Shown: one piece after another, positions 54,557 through 62,544 of the stretch
Numbering within the stretch: the stretch's first letter is position 1
Layout of the letters: every line of letters starts with the position of its first letter
DNA from: Roseiarcus sp963748545
Lineage (GTDB): Bacteria > Pseudomonadota > Alphaproteobacteria > Rhizobiales > Beijerinckiaceae
Assembly (NCBI GenBank): GCA_963748545.1
Contig: CAVVJO010000012.1
Location: forward strand, 1 to 64,000
Length of the DNA stretch: 64,000 nucleotides
Reading direction: 5' to 3'
Position numbers and translations under genes: made by a program
Notes under the pieces: model-generated
Databases searched by the model: none
What the model saw: the letters and a program-made list of their open reading frames with translations, nothing else
What the model was told of the DNA's origin: nothing

Positions 54557-54919
54557 ATGTTCAGGGTTAGCTTTTGGCTGGCGGCGACGCTCGCCGCCAG
54601 CCCCGCTGCGGCCGCGTCCATGGGCGATCCCGCCCGCGGCGAGGCGATCTATCAGGCCTGCACCGATTGCCATTCGCTCGATCAGAACGATGTCGGGCCG
54701 CGGCATCGCGGCGTCTATGGCCGCGTCGCGGGCTCGCTTTCCGACTACAGCTATTCCGACGCGCTGAAAAACGCCAAGATCGTCTGGACCGAGGAGACGC
54801 TGGACAAGTGGCTGACCGATCCGCAGGCGTTCGTTCCGGGCGCGAAGATGTTCTTCCACCTCGACAACCCGCAGGACCGCGCCGACGTGATCGTGTTCCT
54901 GAAGGAGAAGGCGAAATAG
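54557..54919 (+). CDS. class I cytochrome c, exported
   Basis: A 120-residue protein with signal peptide (FRVSFWLAATLAASPAAAA) and one heme site CTDCH (Cys35, Cys38, His39); the axial methionine is probably Met98 in VPGAKMFFHL. The segment VGPRHRGVYGRVAGSLSDYSYSDALK is typical of small cytochrome c-550/c2-like proteins. It would carry electrons in the periplasm. Its placement between a phosphoesterase and an ECF sigma factor suggests a redox or oxidative-stress regulon. Confidence 0.93.
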   Translation: MFRVSFWLAATLAASPAAAASMGDPARGEAIYQACTDCHSLDQNDVGPRHRGVYGRVAGSLSDYSYSDALKNAKIVWTEETLDKWLTDPQAFVPGAKMFFHLDNPQDRADVIVFLKEKAK

Positions 54920-54944
54920 CGGCGCGCATCGGGATCTCTGCTTT

Positions 54945-55481
54945 ATGACCGCCGCCACGCCCCTCGCGGCGCAGCGCTTCCGCGCGGTCGTGCCGCCGCT
55001 GCTCGACGACGCCTACGCGTTGGCGAAATGGATCTGCCGCAACCCTGACGATGCTCAGGACATCGTGCAGGAAGCGGCGGTGCGGGCGCTGAAGGCGCTC
55101 GAGACGACCGCGGTCGATCGGCCAAAGCCCTGGTTCCTGGCGATCGTGCGCAATGCGGCGATCACCTGGATGGCGCGCAACCGGCGCAAGGACCTCGCCT
55201 TCGCCGGAGACCTCGCCGACCTCGACACGCTCGCGCCCGCGGACAGCGACGCCGCCCCGGACGCCGAGGCGGCTTTGATTGCGGCGGAGGACGGCGAGCG
55301 GCTGAGAGAGGCGATCGCCGCGCTGCCGCCGCCGCTTCTGGAGGTTCTGGTCATGCGCGACGTCAATGGCCTTTCCTATCGCGACATCGCCGAGAGCGTC
55401 GGCGTTCCGATGGGCACCGTCATGTCGCGTCTCGCGCGCGCACGCGGCGCGCTCGCAAGATCCATGAAAGCCGACCCATGA
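54945..55481 (+). CDS. ECF family RNA polymerase sigma factor
   Basis: A 178-residue sigma factor with only regions 2 and 4. Region 2: AYALAKWICRNPDDAQDIVQEAAVRALKAL and RPKPWFLAIVRNAAITWMARNRR. Region 4: LREAIAALPPPLLEVLVMRDVNGLSYRDIAESVGVPMGTVMSRLARARGAL, with the -35-reading helix SYRDIAESVGVPMGTVMSRL. It overlaps the anti-sigma gene by four bases (ATGA), the classic arrangement. It likely drives its own operon and an unseen regulon. Confidence 0.93.
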   Translation: MTAATPLAAQRFRAVVPPLLDDAYALAKWICRNPDDAQDIVQEAAVRALKALETTAVDRPKPWFLAIVRNAAITWMARNRRKDLAFAGDLADLDTLAPADSDAAPDAEAALIAAEDGERLREAIAALPPPLLEVLVMRDVNGLSYRDIAESVGVPMGTVMSRLARARGALARSMKADP

Positions 55482-56302
55482 GCGAACCTGCCCCCGATCC
55501 GAGATCCCTCCGGCTCAACGCCGCCCTCGACGGCGAGCTTGACGCAGCCAATTCGCTCGCCCTCGAGCAGGATCTGGCCGCCGACCCGGCGCTGGCCGCC
55601 GAGTACCGAAAGCTTCAGGCCGTGCGAGAGGCCGTGCGTCGTCACGCGCCGCGGGAAACGGCGCCCAGGGCGCTGGTCGACAGCGTGATGGCCCTCGCCG
55701 CCGCCGGCGAGCCCGAGACGCCGGCGAACGTCGTCCCGCTCGCGCCGAGAGCGCGACCCTCGCGCGTGTCGAACTGGCTTCCGCTCGCCGCCTCCTTCGC
55801 CGTGCTCGGCTTCGCCGCCGGCGTCGGGTTGACGGCGCTGAGGCAGCCGGACGCGTCTCAAGCGGTGACGAACGGGCTCGTGTCGGACTTCGCCCGCGCG
55901 GCGGTCGTTGGGCAGCCTTTCGACGTCGCCTCGTCCGACCGGCATACGGTGAAGCCCTGGCTCGCGACCCGCACGACGGTCAGCGCGGACATCGTCGACC
56001 TCGCAAGCCAGGGCTTCCCGTTGGCCGGGGGCCGGGTTTCGGTCGTCGACCGCATCCCCGCTCCGACGCTTGTCTATCGCCATAACGAGCACATCGTGGC
56101 GGTGACCGAGCTGCCGCTCGACGCGCGGGGCGCGCGAGGGCCGGAAAGCGAGACGATCGACGGCTACCATGTCGCCCGCTGGAGCGACGCCCACCTCGCC
56201 TATGTCGCGGTGTCGGACATGGACGCCCCGACGCTCGACGCGTTCGTCGCGGCGCTGCGCGCGGCGCAGGCGGCGCCTCCGCCCGCGGGCGGCAGGGGGT
56301 GA
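55478..56302 (+). CDS. membrane anti-sigma factor, non-zinc type
   Basis: A 274-residue protein. The cytosolic N-terminus (RLNAALDGELDAANSLALEQDLAADPALAAEYRKL) is the helical anti-sigma fold, without the zinc HxxxCxxC motif. One membrane helix (about 100-121, NWLPLAASFAVLGFAAGVGL) leads to a 150-residue periplasmic sensor part that includes HTVKPWLATRTTVSADI and LVYRHNEHIVAVTELPL, a pattern seen in RskA-unrelated alphaproteobacterial anti-sigmas. It is coupled to the sigma gene upstream and to the glycosylase-family gene downstream. Confidence 0.9.
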   Translation: MSEPAPDPRSLRLNAALDGELDAANSLALEQDLAADPALAAEYRKLQAVREAVRRHAPRETAPRALVDSVMALAAAGEPETPANVVPLAPRARPSRVSNWLPLAASFAVLGFAAGVGLTALRQPDASQAVTNGLVSDFARAAVVGQPFDVASSDRHTVKPWLATRTTVSADIVDLASQGFPLAGGRVSVVDRIPAPTLVYRHNEHIVAVTELPLDARGARGPESETIDGYHVARWSDAHLAYVAVSDMDAPTLDAFVAALRAAQAAPPPAGGRG

Positions 56303-56883
56303 GCGCGCCGCTCGATCGGCTTCTGCGCGATATCCGCGGCTGCGCCGTCTGCGCCGCCCATTTGCCGCATGGCGTCCGGCCGATCGTCCAGGCCGGGGCG
56401 GGCGCGCGCATCGTCGTCATCGGCCAGGCCCCCGGCGCGAAGGTCCATGCGAGCGGCGTGCCCTGGGACGACGCAAGCGGCGACCGGTTGCGCGCCTGGA
56501 TGGGCGTCGACGCCGCGACCTTCTACGATCCGGAGCGCGTGGCGCTGATCCCGATGGGCTTCTGCTATCCGGGTCGCAGGGCCGGCGGCGATAAGCCGCC
56601 GCGGCCGGAATGCGCGCCGCTCTGGCATGATCCCCTGTTGGCGCGGCTTCCCGCGGTGCGCCTGACGCTGCTCGCCGGCCTCTACGCCCATCGCCGCCAC
56701 CTTGACGGCCTGAAGGGCGCCGCTCTGACCGACACGGTTCAGCGGTTTTCGGATCGCCTGCCCCGGGTCTTCCCGCTTCCTCACCCGAGCTGGCGCAGCG
56801 CGATCTGGGCGGGAAAGCATCCGTGGTTCGAGGCCGAGGCGCTGCCCGCGCTGAAACGCGCCGTGCGCGAGGCGCTCCTCTGA
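56299..56883 (+). CDS. uracil-DNA glycosylase superfamily protein
   Basis: A 194-residue protein with the uracil-glycosylase fold: IRGCAVCAAHLPHG, VVIGQAPGAKVHASGVPWDDASGDRLRAWMG (motif 1 region), IPMGFCYPGRRAGGDKPPRPEC and PLPHPSWRSAIWAGKHPWF with the conserved H-P-S. The cysteine arrangement resembles the group often annotated as uracil-DNA glycosylase family without the usual Fe-S set. GTG at 56299 overlaps the anti-sigma stop. Whether it repairs DNA is unproven; cotranscription with a stress sigma system would fit. Confidence 0.85.
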   Translation: MSAPLDRLLRDIRGCAVCAAHLPHGVRPIVQAGAGARIVVIGQAPGAKVHASGVPWDDASGDRLRAWMGVDAATFYDPERVALIPMGFCYPGRRAGGDKPPRPECAPLWHDPLLARLPAVRLTLLAGLYAHRRHLDGLKGAALTDTVQRFSDRLPRVFPLPHPSWRSAIWAGKHPWFEAEALPALKRAVREALL

Positions 56884-57110
56884 CCGGCGGCGCCGGCTGG
56901 TCGACCGCGCTGGCGGCGGTATTCCCGCTAAGCCTTTGAAAACAAAGGATCCCTCGATCAAGAATTGGCCTCTCAGGCGTTTAACCCTTTGATAAAGCGA
57001 GGGTTCGGTCGGAAATTCTCGCTACTGGCCTCGGTCCGGCTTGCCCCGCCGAAAGGACAGCCGCAGGATGTGTCCTTGGCGACAGGCACGGCAAGGCAAG
57101 GGAGACGCTG

Positions 57111-57983
57111 ATGTTCCAGCAACACCTGTTCAAGGGCAAGAAGGTCCTGGTGACCGGCGGGGGAACGGGACTGGGGCGCGCCATGGCCGAGCGGCTGCTC
57201 GGGCTCGGGGCCGAGATCGTCATCTGCGGCCGGCGGAAGGGCGTGTGCGAGGCGGCGGCCGAAGCAATGAGGAAGGCGCACGGGGGGACGGTCAAGGCCT
57301 ATGGCGTCGACATTCGCGACGCCGCCGCGGTGGACGCGATGGTCGAGGACATCTTCGCTGACGGTCCCCTGACCTCGCTTGTCAACAACGCCGCGGGCAA
57401 CTTCATCGCCCGCACCGAGGACATCAGCCCCCGCGGCTTCGACGCCGTCGCCAATATCGTCATGCACGGCACGTTCTACGTCACCCACGCGGTCGGCAAG
57501 CGCTGGATCGCCGCGGGGGTTCCCGGCAGCGTGGTGTCGATCGTTGTCACCTGGGTGCGCAACGGCGGCCCCTTCGTGGTCCCCTCGGCCATGAGCAAGG
57601 CCGCGGTTCACGCCATGACCATGTCGCTCGCGGCCGAATGGGGCCGATACGGCATCCGGCTCAACGCCATCGCGCCGGGCGAGATCCCGACCGAGGGCAT
57701 GAGCAAGCGCCTGACCCCCGGCTCGGAACCGGGTCGGGAGACGAAAGACGCCAATCCCATGGGCCGCGTCGGAACCCTGGAGGAGCTGCAGAACCTCGCC
57801 GCCTTCCTCCTCTCCGACGGATGCGGCTGGCTCACCGGCGAGACGATCGCCATGGACGGCGCACAGGCGCTCGCGACCGGCGGCAACTTCTACGAGCTGC
57901 GCAAGTGGGGCGACGCCGAGTGGCGGGCGGCGCGCGCCGCCATCGAAGCGCAGAACGCCCGCGACCGCGCCCAGCGAGGCTGA
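57111..57983 (+). CDS. SDR family protein, 2,4-dienoyl-CoA reductase-like
   Basis: A 290-residue short-chain dehydrogenase of the decarboxylating/dienoyl-CoA reductase group: VLVTGGGTGLGRAMAERL, ICGRRKGVCEAAAEAM (an Arg after the second strand favours NADP), NNAAGNFIARTEDIS, VPSAMSKAAVHAMTMSLAAEWGRYGIRLN and IAPGEIPTEGM. The active-site lysine is kept but the usual catalytic tyrosine position has Ala/Met (SAMSK), as in DECR-type enzymes. It probably reduces a CoA-bound double bond in fatty acid turnover. Start ATG 57111 after AAGGGAGACG. Confidence 0.88.
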   Translation: MFQQHLFKGKKVLVTGGGTGLGRAMAERLLGLGAEIVICGRRKGVCEAAAEAMRKAHGGTVKAYGVDIRDAAAVDAMVEDIFADGPLTSLVNNAAGNFIARTEDISPRGFDAVANIVMHGTFYVTHAVGKRWIAAGVPGSVVSIVVTWVRNGGPFVVPSAMSKAAVHAMTMSLAAEWGRYGIRLNAIAPGEIPTEGMSKRLTPGSEPGRETKDANPMGRVGTLEELQNLAAFLLSDGCGWLTGETIAMDGAQALATGGNFYELRKWGDAEWRAARAAIEAQNARDRAQRG

Positions 57984-58075
57984 CCGGGTCCGTTATTTTG
58001 CACTGGCGGCGAACGCCGGTTTCTGGCAAGGAGCCGGCGCCCGGCGCGCCCGGGACTTCTGGAAGTTTAGAGAGC

Positions 58076-58636
58076 GTGACGGTGCAAGTCGAGGACACGG
58101 CGATTCCGGCGGTCAAGATCGTGACGCCAAAAAAGCACGGCGATGCGCGCGGATTCTTTTCGGAGGTCTACAACAAGCCTGCGTTCGAGGCGGCCGGTCT
58201 TCATCTGGACTTCGTTCAGGACAACCACGCCTTCTCCGCCGCCGTCGGGACGTTGCGCGGACTACACTTCCAGAGCCCGCCATTCGCCCAGGATAAGCTC
58301 CTTCGCGTCGCGCGCGGCCGCATCCTCGACGTCGCCGTCGACATCCGCCGCTCGTCGCCGACCTTCGGCCGGCATGTCGCCGTGGAGCTGTCGGCGGAGA
58401 ACTGGCGTCAGCTGCTCGTGCCGATCGGCTTCGCCCACGGCTACGTCACGCTCGAGCCGGACACGGAGGTCCTCTACAAGACCACCGCTGTCTATGCGCC
58501 GGCCAACGATCGGGGCGTGGCGTGGGACGACCCGGACATCGCCATTGCCTGGCCGCTTCCAGCCGGCGGCGCGATGCTGTCGGAAAAAGACAAACGCTGG
58601 CCCAAGCTCAGGGACGCTCAGGAGCTGTTCGCCTGA
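58076..58636 (+). CDS. rfbC: dTDP-4-dehydrorhamnose 3,5-epimerase
   Basis: A 186-residue cupin-fold enzyme: KKHGDARGFFSEVYNKPAF, FVQDNHAFSAAVGTLRGLHFQ with the catalytic His in RGLHFQ, KLLRVARGRILDVAVDIRRSSPTFG, PIGFAHGYVTLEPDTEVLYKTT and WDDPDIAIAWPLP. The GTG at 58076 (or 58082) is the start; the open frame runs far upstream over the previous gene and is not real there. It overlaps rfbD by one base. It epimerises the sugar at C3 and C5, the third step to dTDP-L-rhamnose. Confidence 0.93.
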   Translation: MTVQVEDTAIPAVKIVTPKKHGDARGFFSEVYNKPAFEAAGLHLDFVQDNHAFSAAVGTLRGLHFQSPPFAQDKLLRVARGRILDVAVDIRRSSPTFGRHVAVELSAENWRQLLVPIGFAHGYVTLEPDTEVLYKTTAVYAPANDRGVAWDDPDIAIAWPLPAGGAMLSEKDKRWPKLRDAQELFA

Positions 58637-59511
58637 TGCGCATCGCCGTCACGGGGTCCAAGGGGCAGGTCGTGACGTCGCTCATCGAGCGCGCCGGCCC
58701 CGAGATCGAGATTGTCACGCTGAGCCGGCCGCACGTCGCGCTCGAGGACCGCGACAGCGTCCTCGCCGGGGTCGCCGCGGCCCAGCCGGACGTGATCGTC
58801 AACGCCGCCGCCTATACCGCTGTGGACAAGGCCGAGAGCGAAGAAGAGCTTGCGACGCGCGTCAATGGCGCGGGCGCCGGTTTTGTCGCGGAGGCCGCGG
58901 CCAGGGTCGGCGCGCCGCTTCTGCACCTGTCGACCGACTATGTCTTCGACGGCGAGCTCGAACGGCCCTATCGCGAGGACGATCCGACCGCGCCGACGGG
59001 GGCCTATGGCCGCTCGAAGCTCGCGGGCGAAAGGCTCGTCGCCGAGCATTGCCGGAACAGCGCTGTCCTGCGGACAGCATGGGTCTACAGCCCGTTCGGC
59101 GCGAACTTCGTTCGCACCATGCTCCGCCTCAATGAGACGCGCGACGAAGTCGGCGTGGTCGCCGATCAGCGCGGCAGCCCTACCTCTGCGCTCGACATCG
59201 CCGACGCCCTCCTCGCCATCGCCCGGCGGATCCGCCAGGACGACGCGGCCACGCTCCGAGGCGTTTTTCATATGACCGGCGCAGGCGAGGCGACCTGGGC
59301 GGATCTCGCGGAAGCGGTCTTCGCCGAGGCCCATGCGCGCGGACGCCGCCTGACCCGCGTCAAGCGCATCACGACCGCCGACTACCCGACGCCCGCTCGG
59401 CGGCCGACCAATTCGCGGCTCGACAACGCCAAACTCCGCCGCGTCTACGACCTCGCCCTGCCCGACTGGCGCGCCTCCGTGGCGCAGTGCTGCGCCAGGC
59501 TGCTCCCCTGA
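58636..59511 (+). CDS. rfbD: dTDP-4-dehydrorhamnose reductase
   Basis: A 291-residue extended SDR that completes dTDP-L-rhamnose with NADPH: RIAVTGSKGQVVTSLIERAG, VIVNAAAYTAVDKAESEEELATRVN, LLHLSTDYVFDGELERPYREDDPTAPTGAYGRSKLAGERLV (Tyr and Lys of YGRSK), LRTAWVYSPFGANFVRTMLRL and VVADQRGSPTSALDIA. The 291-residue ATG start at 58636 shares one base with the rfbC stop. It lies 14 bases before rfbB. Confidence 0.94.
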   Translation: MRIAVTGSKGQVVTSLIERAGPEIEIVTLSRPHVALEDRDSVLAGVAAAQPDVIVNAAAYTAVDKAESEEELATRVNGAGAGFVAEAAARVGAPLLHLSTDYVFDGELERPYREDDPTAPTGAYGRSKLAGERLVAEHCRNSAVLRTAWVYSPFGANFVRTMLRLNETRDEVGVVADQRGSPTSALDIADALLAIARRIRQDDAATLRGVFHMTGAGEATWADLAEAVFAEAHARGRRLTRVKRITTADYPTPARRPTNSRLDNAKLRRVYDLALPDWRASVAQCCARLLP

Positions 59512-59525
59512 TCCGGAGGTGACCC

Positions 59526-60605
59526 ATGCGTAACGTGCTCGTGACAGGCGGGGCGGGATTCATCGGCTCCGCGGTGTGCCGCTATCTGGTCGGCGCCGGC
59601 GTCAACGTGCTGAACGTCGACAAACTGACCTATGCGGGCAATCTCAAGTCGCTGGTGTCGATCGATAACGCGGCGAACTATCGCTTTGCCAAGATCGACA
59701 TCTGCGACCGGCCTCAGATCGCGGATGCGCTTCAGGCGTTCCAGCCGGACCACATCATCCACCTCGCCGCCGAAAGCCACGTCGATCGCTCCATCACCGG
59801 CAGCGACGCGTTCATCCACACCAACATTCTCGGCACGTTTTCGATGCTGGAGGCCGCGCGGGCCTATTGGCTCGGCTTGGCTGGCGAGAAACGGGACGGA
59901 TTCCGCTTCCTGCACGTGTCGACGGACGAGGTCTACGGCACGCTCGGCGACGAGGGCCTGTTCGTCGAGACGACGCCGTACGATCCGAGCTCGCCCTATT
60001 CCGCCTCCAAGGCGGCCTCGGATCATCTCGTCTCGGCCTGGGCGCACACCTACAAGTTTCCGGCCGTGATCTCGAACTGCTCGAACAATTACGGACCCTA
60101 CCATTTTCCCGAGAAGCTGATCCCGCTCGTTATCCTCAACGCGGTCCACGGCAAGTCTCTGCCGGTCTACGGCGCCGGAGCCAACGTGCGCGACTGGCTG
60201 TATGTCGAGGACCACGCCCGGGCGCTCGACGTCATCGTCAGCCGTGGCCGTGTCGGCGAGAAATACAATGTCGGCGGCCGCAACGAGCGACGAAACATCG
60301 ACGTGGTGCGCACCATCTGCTCGATCCTGGACCGGCTCAAGCCCGCCGCGCGCCCCTATGGGGAACTCATTACGTTCGTGACCGACCGCCCCGGTCACGA
60401 CCTGCGCTACGCGATCGACGCGACCAAGCTCGAACAGGAGTTGGGCTGGCGGGCGCAGGAGAATTTCGACACCGGCATCGAAAAGACGGTGCGCTGGTAT
60501 CTCGACAATGAATGGTGGTGGCGGCCTTTGCGGGACCAGGTCTATGCCGGGGAGCGCCTGGGCGTGCTCGCCGAGGCCGTCCCCGCAACGGCGAGCGGAG
60601 GCTGA
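59526..60605 (+). CDS. rfbB: dTDP-glucose 4,6-dehydratase
   Basis: A 359-residue extended SDR: VTGGAGFIGSAVCRYLV for NAD, VNVDKLTYAGNLKSL, HLAAESHVDRSITGSDAFI, FLHVSTDEVYGTL (catalytic Thr-Asp-Glu), SPYSASKAASDHLVSAW (Tyr-x3-Lys), NCSNNYGPYHFPEKLIPL and NVRDWLYVEDHARALD. It makes dTDP-4-keto-6-deoxyglucose. It is complete and flanked by rfbD and rfbA in one operon. Confidence 0.96.
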   Translation: MRNVLVTGGAGFIGSAVCRYLVGAGVNVLNVDKLTYAGNLKSLVSIDNAANYRFAKIDICDRPQIADALQAFQPDHIIHLAAESHVDRSITGSDAFIHTNILGTFSMLEAARAYWLGLAGEKRDGFRFLHVSTDEVYGTLGDEGLFVETTPYDPSSPYSASKAASDHLVSAWAHTYKFPAVISNCSNNYGPYHFPEKLIPLVILNAVHGKSLPVYGAGANVRDWLYVEDHARALDVIVSRGRVGEKYNVGGRNERRNIDVVRTICSILDRLKPAARPYGELITFVTDRPGHDLRYAIDATKLEQELGWRAQENFDTGIEKTVRWYLDNEWWWRPLRDQVYAGERLGVLAEAVPATASGG

Positions 60606-60607
60606 AC

Positions 60608-61495
60608 GTGAAGGGCATCATCCTGGCCGGCGGCGCCGGCACCCGGCTGCACCCGATCACTCTGGGCGTCTCGAAACAGCTCGTGCCCGTCTATGACAAG
60701 CCGATGATCTATTATCCTCTGTCGGTCGCCATGCTCGCGGGGATTCGCGAGGTTCTCATCATCTCGACCCCGCACGATCTGCCGAGTTTCCGTCGGCTTC
60801 TTGGCGATGGCTCGCAATGGGGGATGCGCTTCGAATACGCCGAGCAGCCGACGCCAAACGGCCTCGCGCAGGCCTTCGTCATCGGCGAATCGTTCATCGC
60901 CGGCGATCAGGCGATGCTGGTGCTCGGCGACAACATCTTCTACGGCGCCGGCCTCGGAGAGCAGTTGCGCCGCGCCGCCCGGCGCGACAGAGGGGCGACG
61001 GTGTTCGCCTATCATGTCCCCGACCCCGAACGTTACGGCGTGGTCGCGTTCGACGCCACGGGCCGGGCCGTGTCGATCGAGGAGAAGCCCGTGAAGCCGA
61101 AGTCTCGCTGGGCGGTGACGGGCCTCTACTTCTACAACTCCCAGGTAGTCGAGATTGCGAAGGGGCTGAAACCGTCAGCGCGCGGCGAGTACGAGATTAC
61201 CGACCTCAATCGTGTCTACCTGGAGGCGAATGCGCTCAACGTCGAGCGCATGGGCCGAGGCTACGCCTGGCTCGACACGGGCACGCCGGATTTACTGGTC
61301 GACGCGGCGAGCTTCGTGCGCACCCTTGAAGTTCGTCAGGGCGTGAAGATCTGTTGTCCGGAAGAGATCGCTTTCGACCACGGCTTTATCGACGCCGGTC
61401 AGCTCGAAGGGCTCGCCGACCGGTTCGGCAAGAGCGCCTACGGTCAGTATTTGCGATCGATCCTGAGCGAGCGAAGAGAGTCCGGGCGGCGTTGA
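60608..61495 (+). CDS. rfbA: glucose-1-phosphate thymidylyltransferase
   Basis: A 295-residue nucleotidyltransferase: KGIILAGGAGTRLHPITLGVSKQLVPVYDKPMIYYPLSVAM is the signature GxGTRLxPxTxxxxKxLxPVxxKP, with LVLGDNIFYGAG, EEKPVKPKSRWAVTGLYFYN and GRGYAWLDTGTPDLL. The GTG at 60608 lies three bases after the rfbB stop. It makes dTDP-glucose, the first step to dTDP-L-rhamnose. Order C-D-B-A is one of the common rml layouts. Confidence 0.96.
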   Translation: MKGIILAGGAGTRLHPITLGVSKQLVPVYDKPMIYYPLSVAMLAGIREVLIISTPHDLPSFRRLLGDGSQWGMRFEYAEQPTPNGLAQAFVIGESFIAGDQAMLVLGDNIFYGAGLGEQLRRAARRDRGATVFAYHVPDPERYGVVAFDATGRAVSIEEKPVKPKSRWAVTGLYFYNSQVVEIAKGLKPSARGEYEITDLNRVYLEANALNVERMGRGYAWLDTGTPDLLVDAASFVRTLEVRQGVKICCPEEIAFDHGFIDAGQLEGLADRFGKSAYGQYLRSILSERRESGRR

Positions 61496-61556
61496 CTTTC
61501 GGCGCGCCGTCGCTCCAAGCTTGCCGTTCGCCTTAAAACCCGAAGAAAGTCGACCC

Positions 61557-62513
61557 ATGACAATCGGCCCAAGGAGGACGGTTCCGCATCCAGCGGATCC
61601 GTTCGAGCGGCGCGAGCCTCTTCCCTCTCCGTTGCCGGCATCCCCCGCAGACGATCCCGAAGCGGCCGCGCGTGTTTTGGCCATCCTGCAGTCCCCATCC
61701 TATCGGGTGGCTAGCGAAGACATGGATTTCCTCGCCAGCGACCCAGTGCGCGGCCTGCGTCTCCAGATGGACTACCTCAAGCCCGAGATCCTGCTGCGCG
61801 AAAACAACGTCCTGCGGACGATCGTGGTGTTCGGCAGCTCGCGCATCTGCGAGCCCGAAGAGGCGCTCCGCCGCGTCGAGGCGCTTCGCGCCGCGGGGCC
61901 CGCAACTAGAGCCCAGGCCGATTTCGAACGGCGCCTCGCGGTTGCGCAGCGCGTTCTCGCCAACAGCCGCTATTACGATATCGCGCGTGAGTTTGGCCGG
62001 ATCGTCGCCGAAGCCAACGCAAGCAAGGGCGACGGGCAGACGCTGATCATGACCGGCGGCGGCCCTGGCATCATGGAAGCGGCCAATCGCGGCGCGTTCG
62101 ATGTTGGCGCGAAAACGATCGGCCTCAACATCAGTTTGCCGCGCGAGCAGTACCCGAACCCCTATGTTTCCCCGGAGCTCTGCTTCAATTTCCACTATTT
62201 CGCGCTGCGCAAGCTGCACTTTCTGCAGCGCGCGATGGCCCTTGTCGCGTTCCCCGGCGGTTACGGAACCCTCGACGAATTGTTCGAGATCCTAACGCTC
62301 GGCCAGACGCGAAAGATCAAGCCCATGCCGATTGTGCTGGTCGGCGAGGGTCACTGGCGCAACGTCGTCAATTTCGACTACCTGGTCGACGAAGGCGTGA
62401 TCGACCCGGAAGATCGGGAGCTGTTCTGGTATGCCGAGACCGCGCAGGACATCTGGGCCGGCATTCAGAAGTGGGAGCGCGAAAAGCTCGAGCGGTTCGG
62501 CCCGGAGGCCTGA
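61557..62513 (+). CDS. LOG family protein (TIGR00730-type)
   Basis: A 318-residue protein with the lysine-decarboxylase-like/LOG fold: TIVVFGSSRICEPEEALRRVE, TLIMTGGGPGIMEAANRGAF and FPGGYGTLDELFEILTLGQTRK with the PGGxGTxxE motif. Members cleave cytokinin-type nucleoside monophosphates or other AMP-related ribosides; this longer form has an extra N-terminal 100 residues. ATG at 61557. It lies behind the rhamnose genes and 31 bases before the exonuclease; no link to rhamnose is evident. Confidence 0.87.
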   Translation: MTIGPRRTVPHPADPFERREPLPSPLPASPADDPEAAARVLAILQSPSYRVASEDMDFLASDPVRGLRLQMDYLKPEILLRENNVLRTIVVFGSSRICEPEEALRRVEALRAAGPATRAQADFERRLAVAQRVLANSRYYDIAREFGRIVAEANASKGDGQTLIMTGGGPGIMEAANRGAFDVGAKTIGLNISLPREQYPNPYVSPELCFNFHYFALRKLHFLQRAMALVAFPGGYGTLDELFEILTLGQTRKIKPMPIVLVGEGHWRNVVNFDYLVDEGVIDPEDRELFWYAETAQDIWAGIQKWEREKLERFGPEA

Positions 62514-62544
62514 AGCGTCGCGCCGAACGAAGGCGGAGGGTCGC

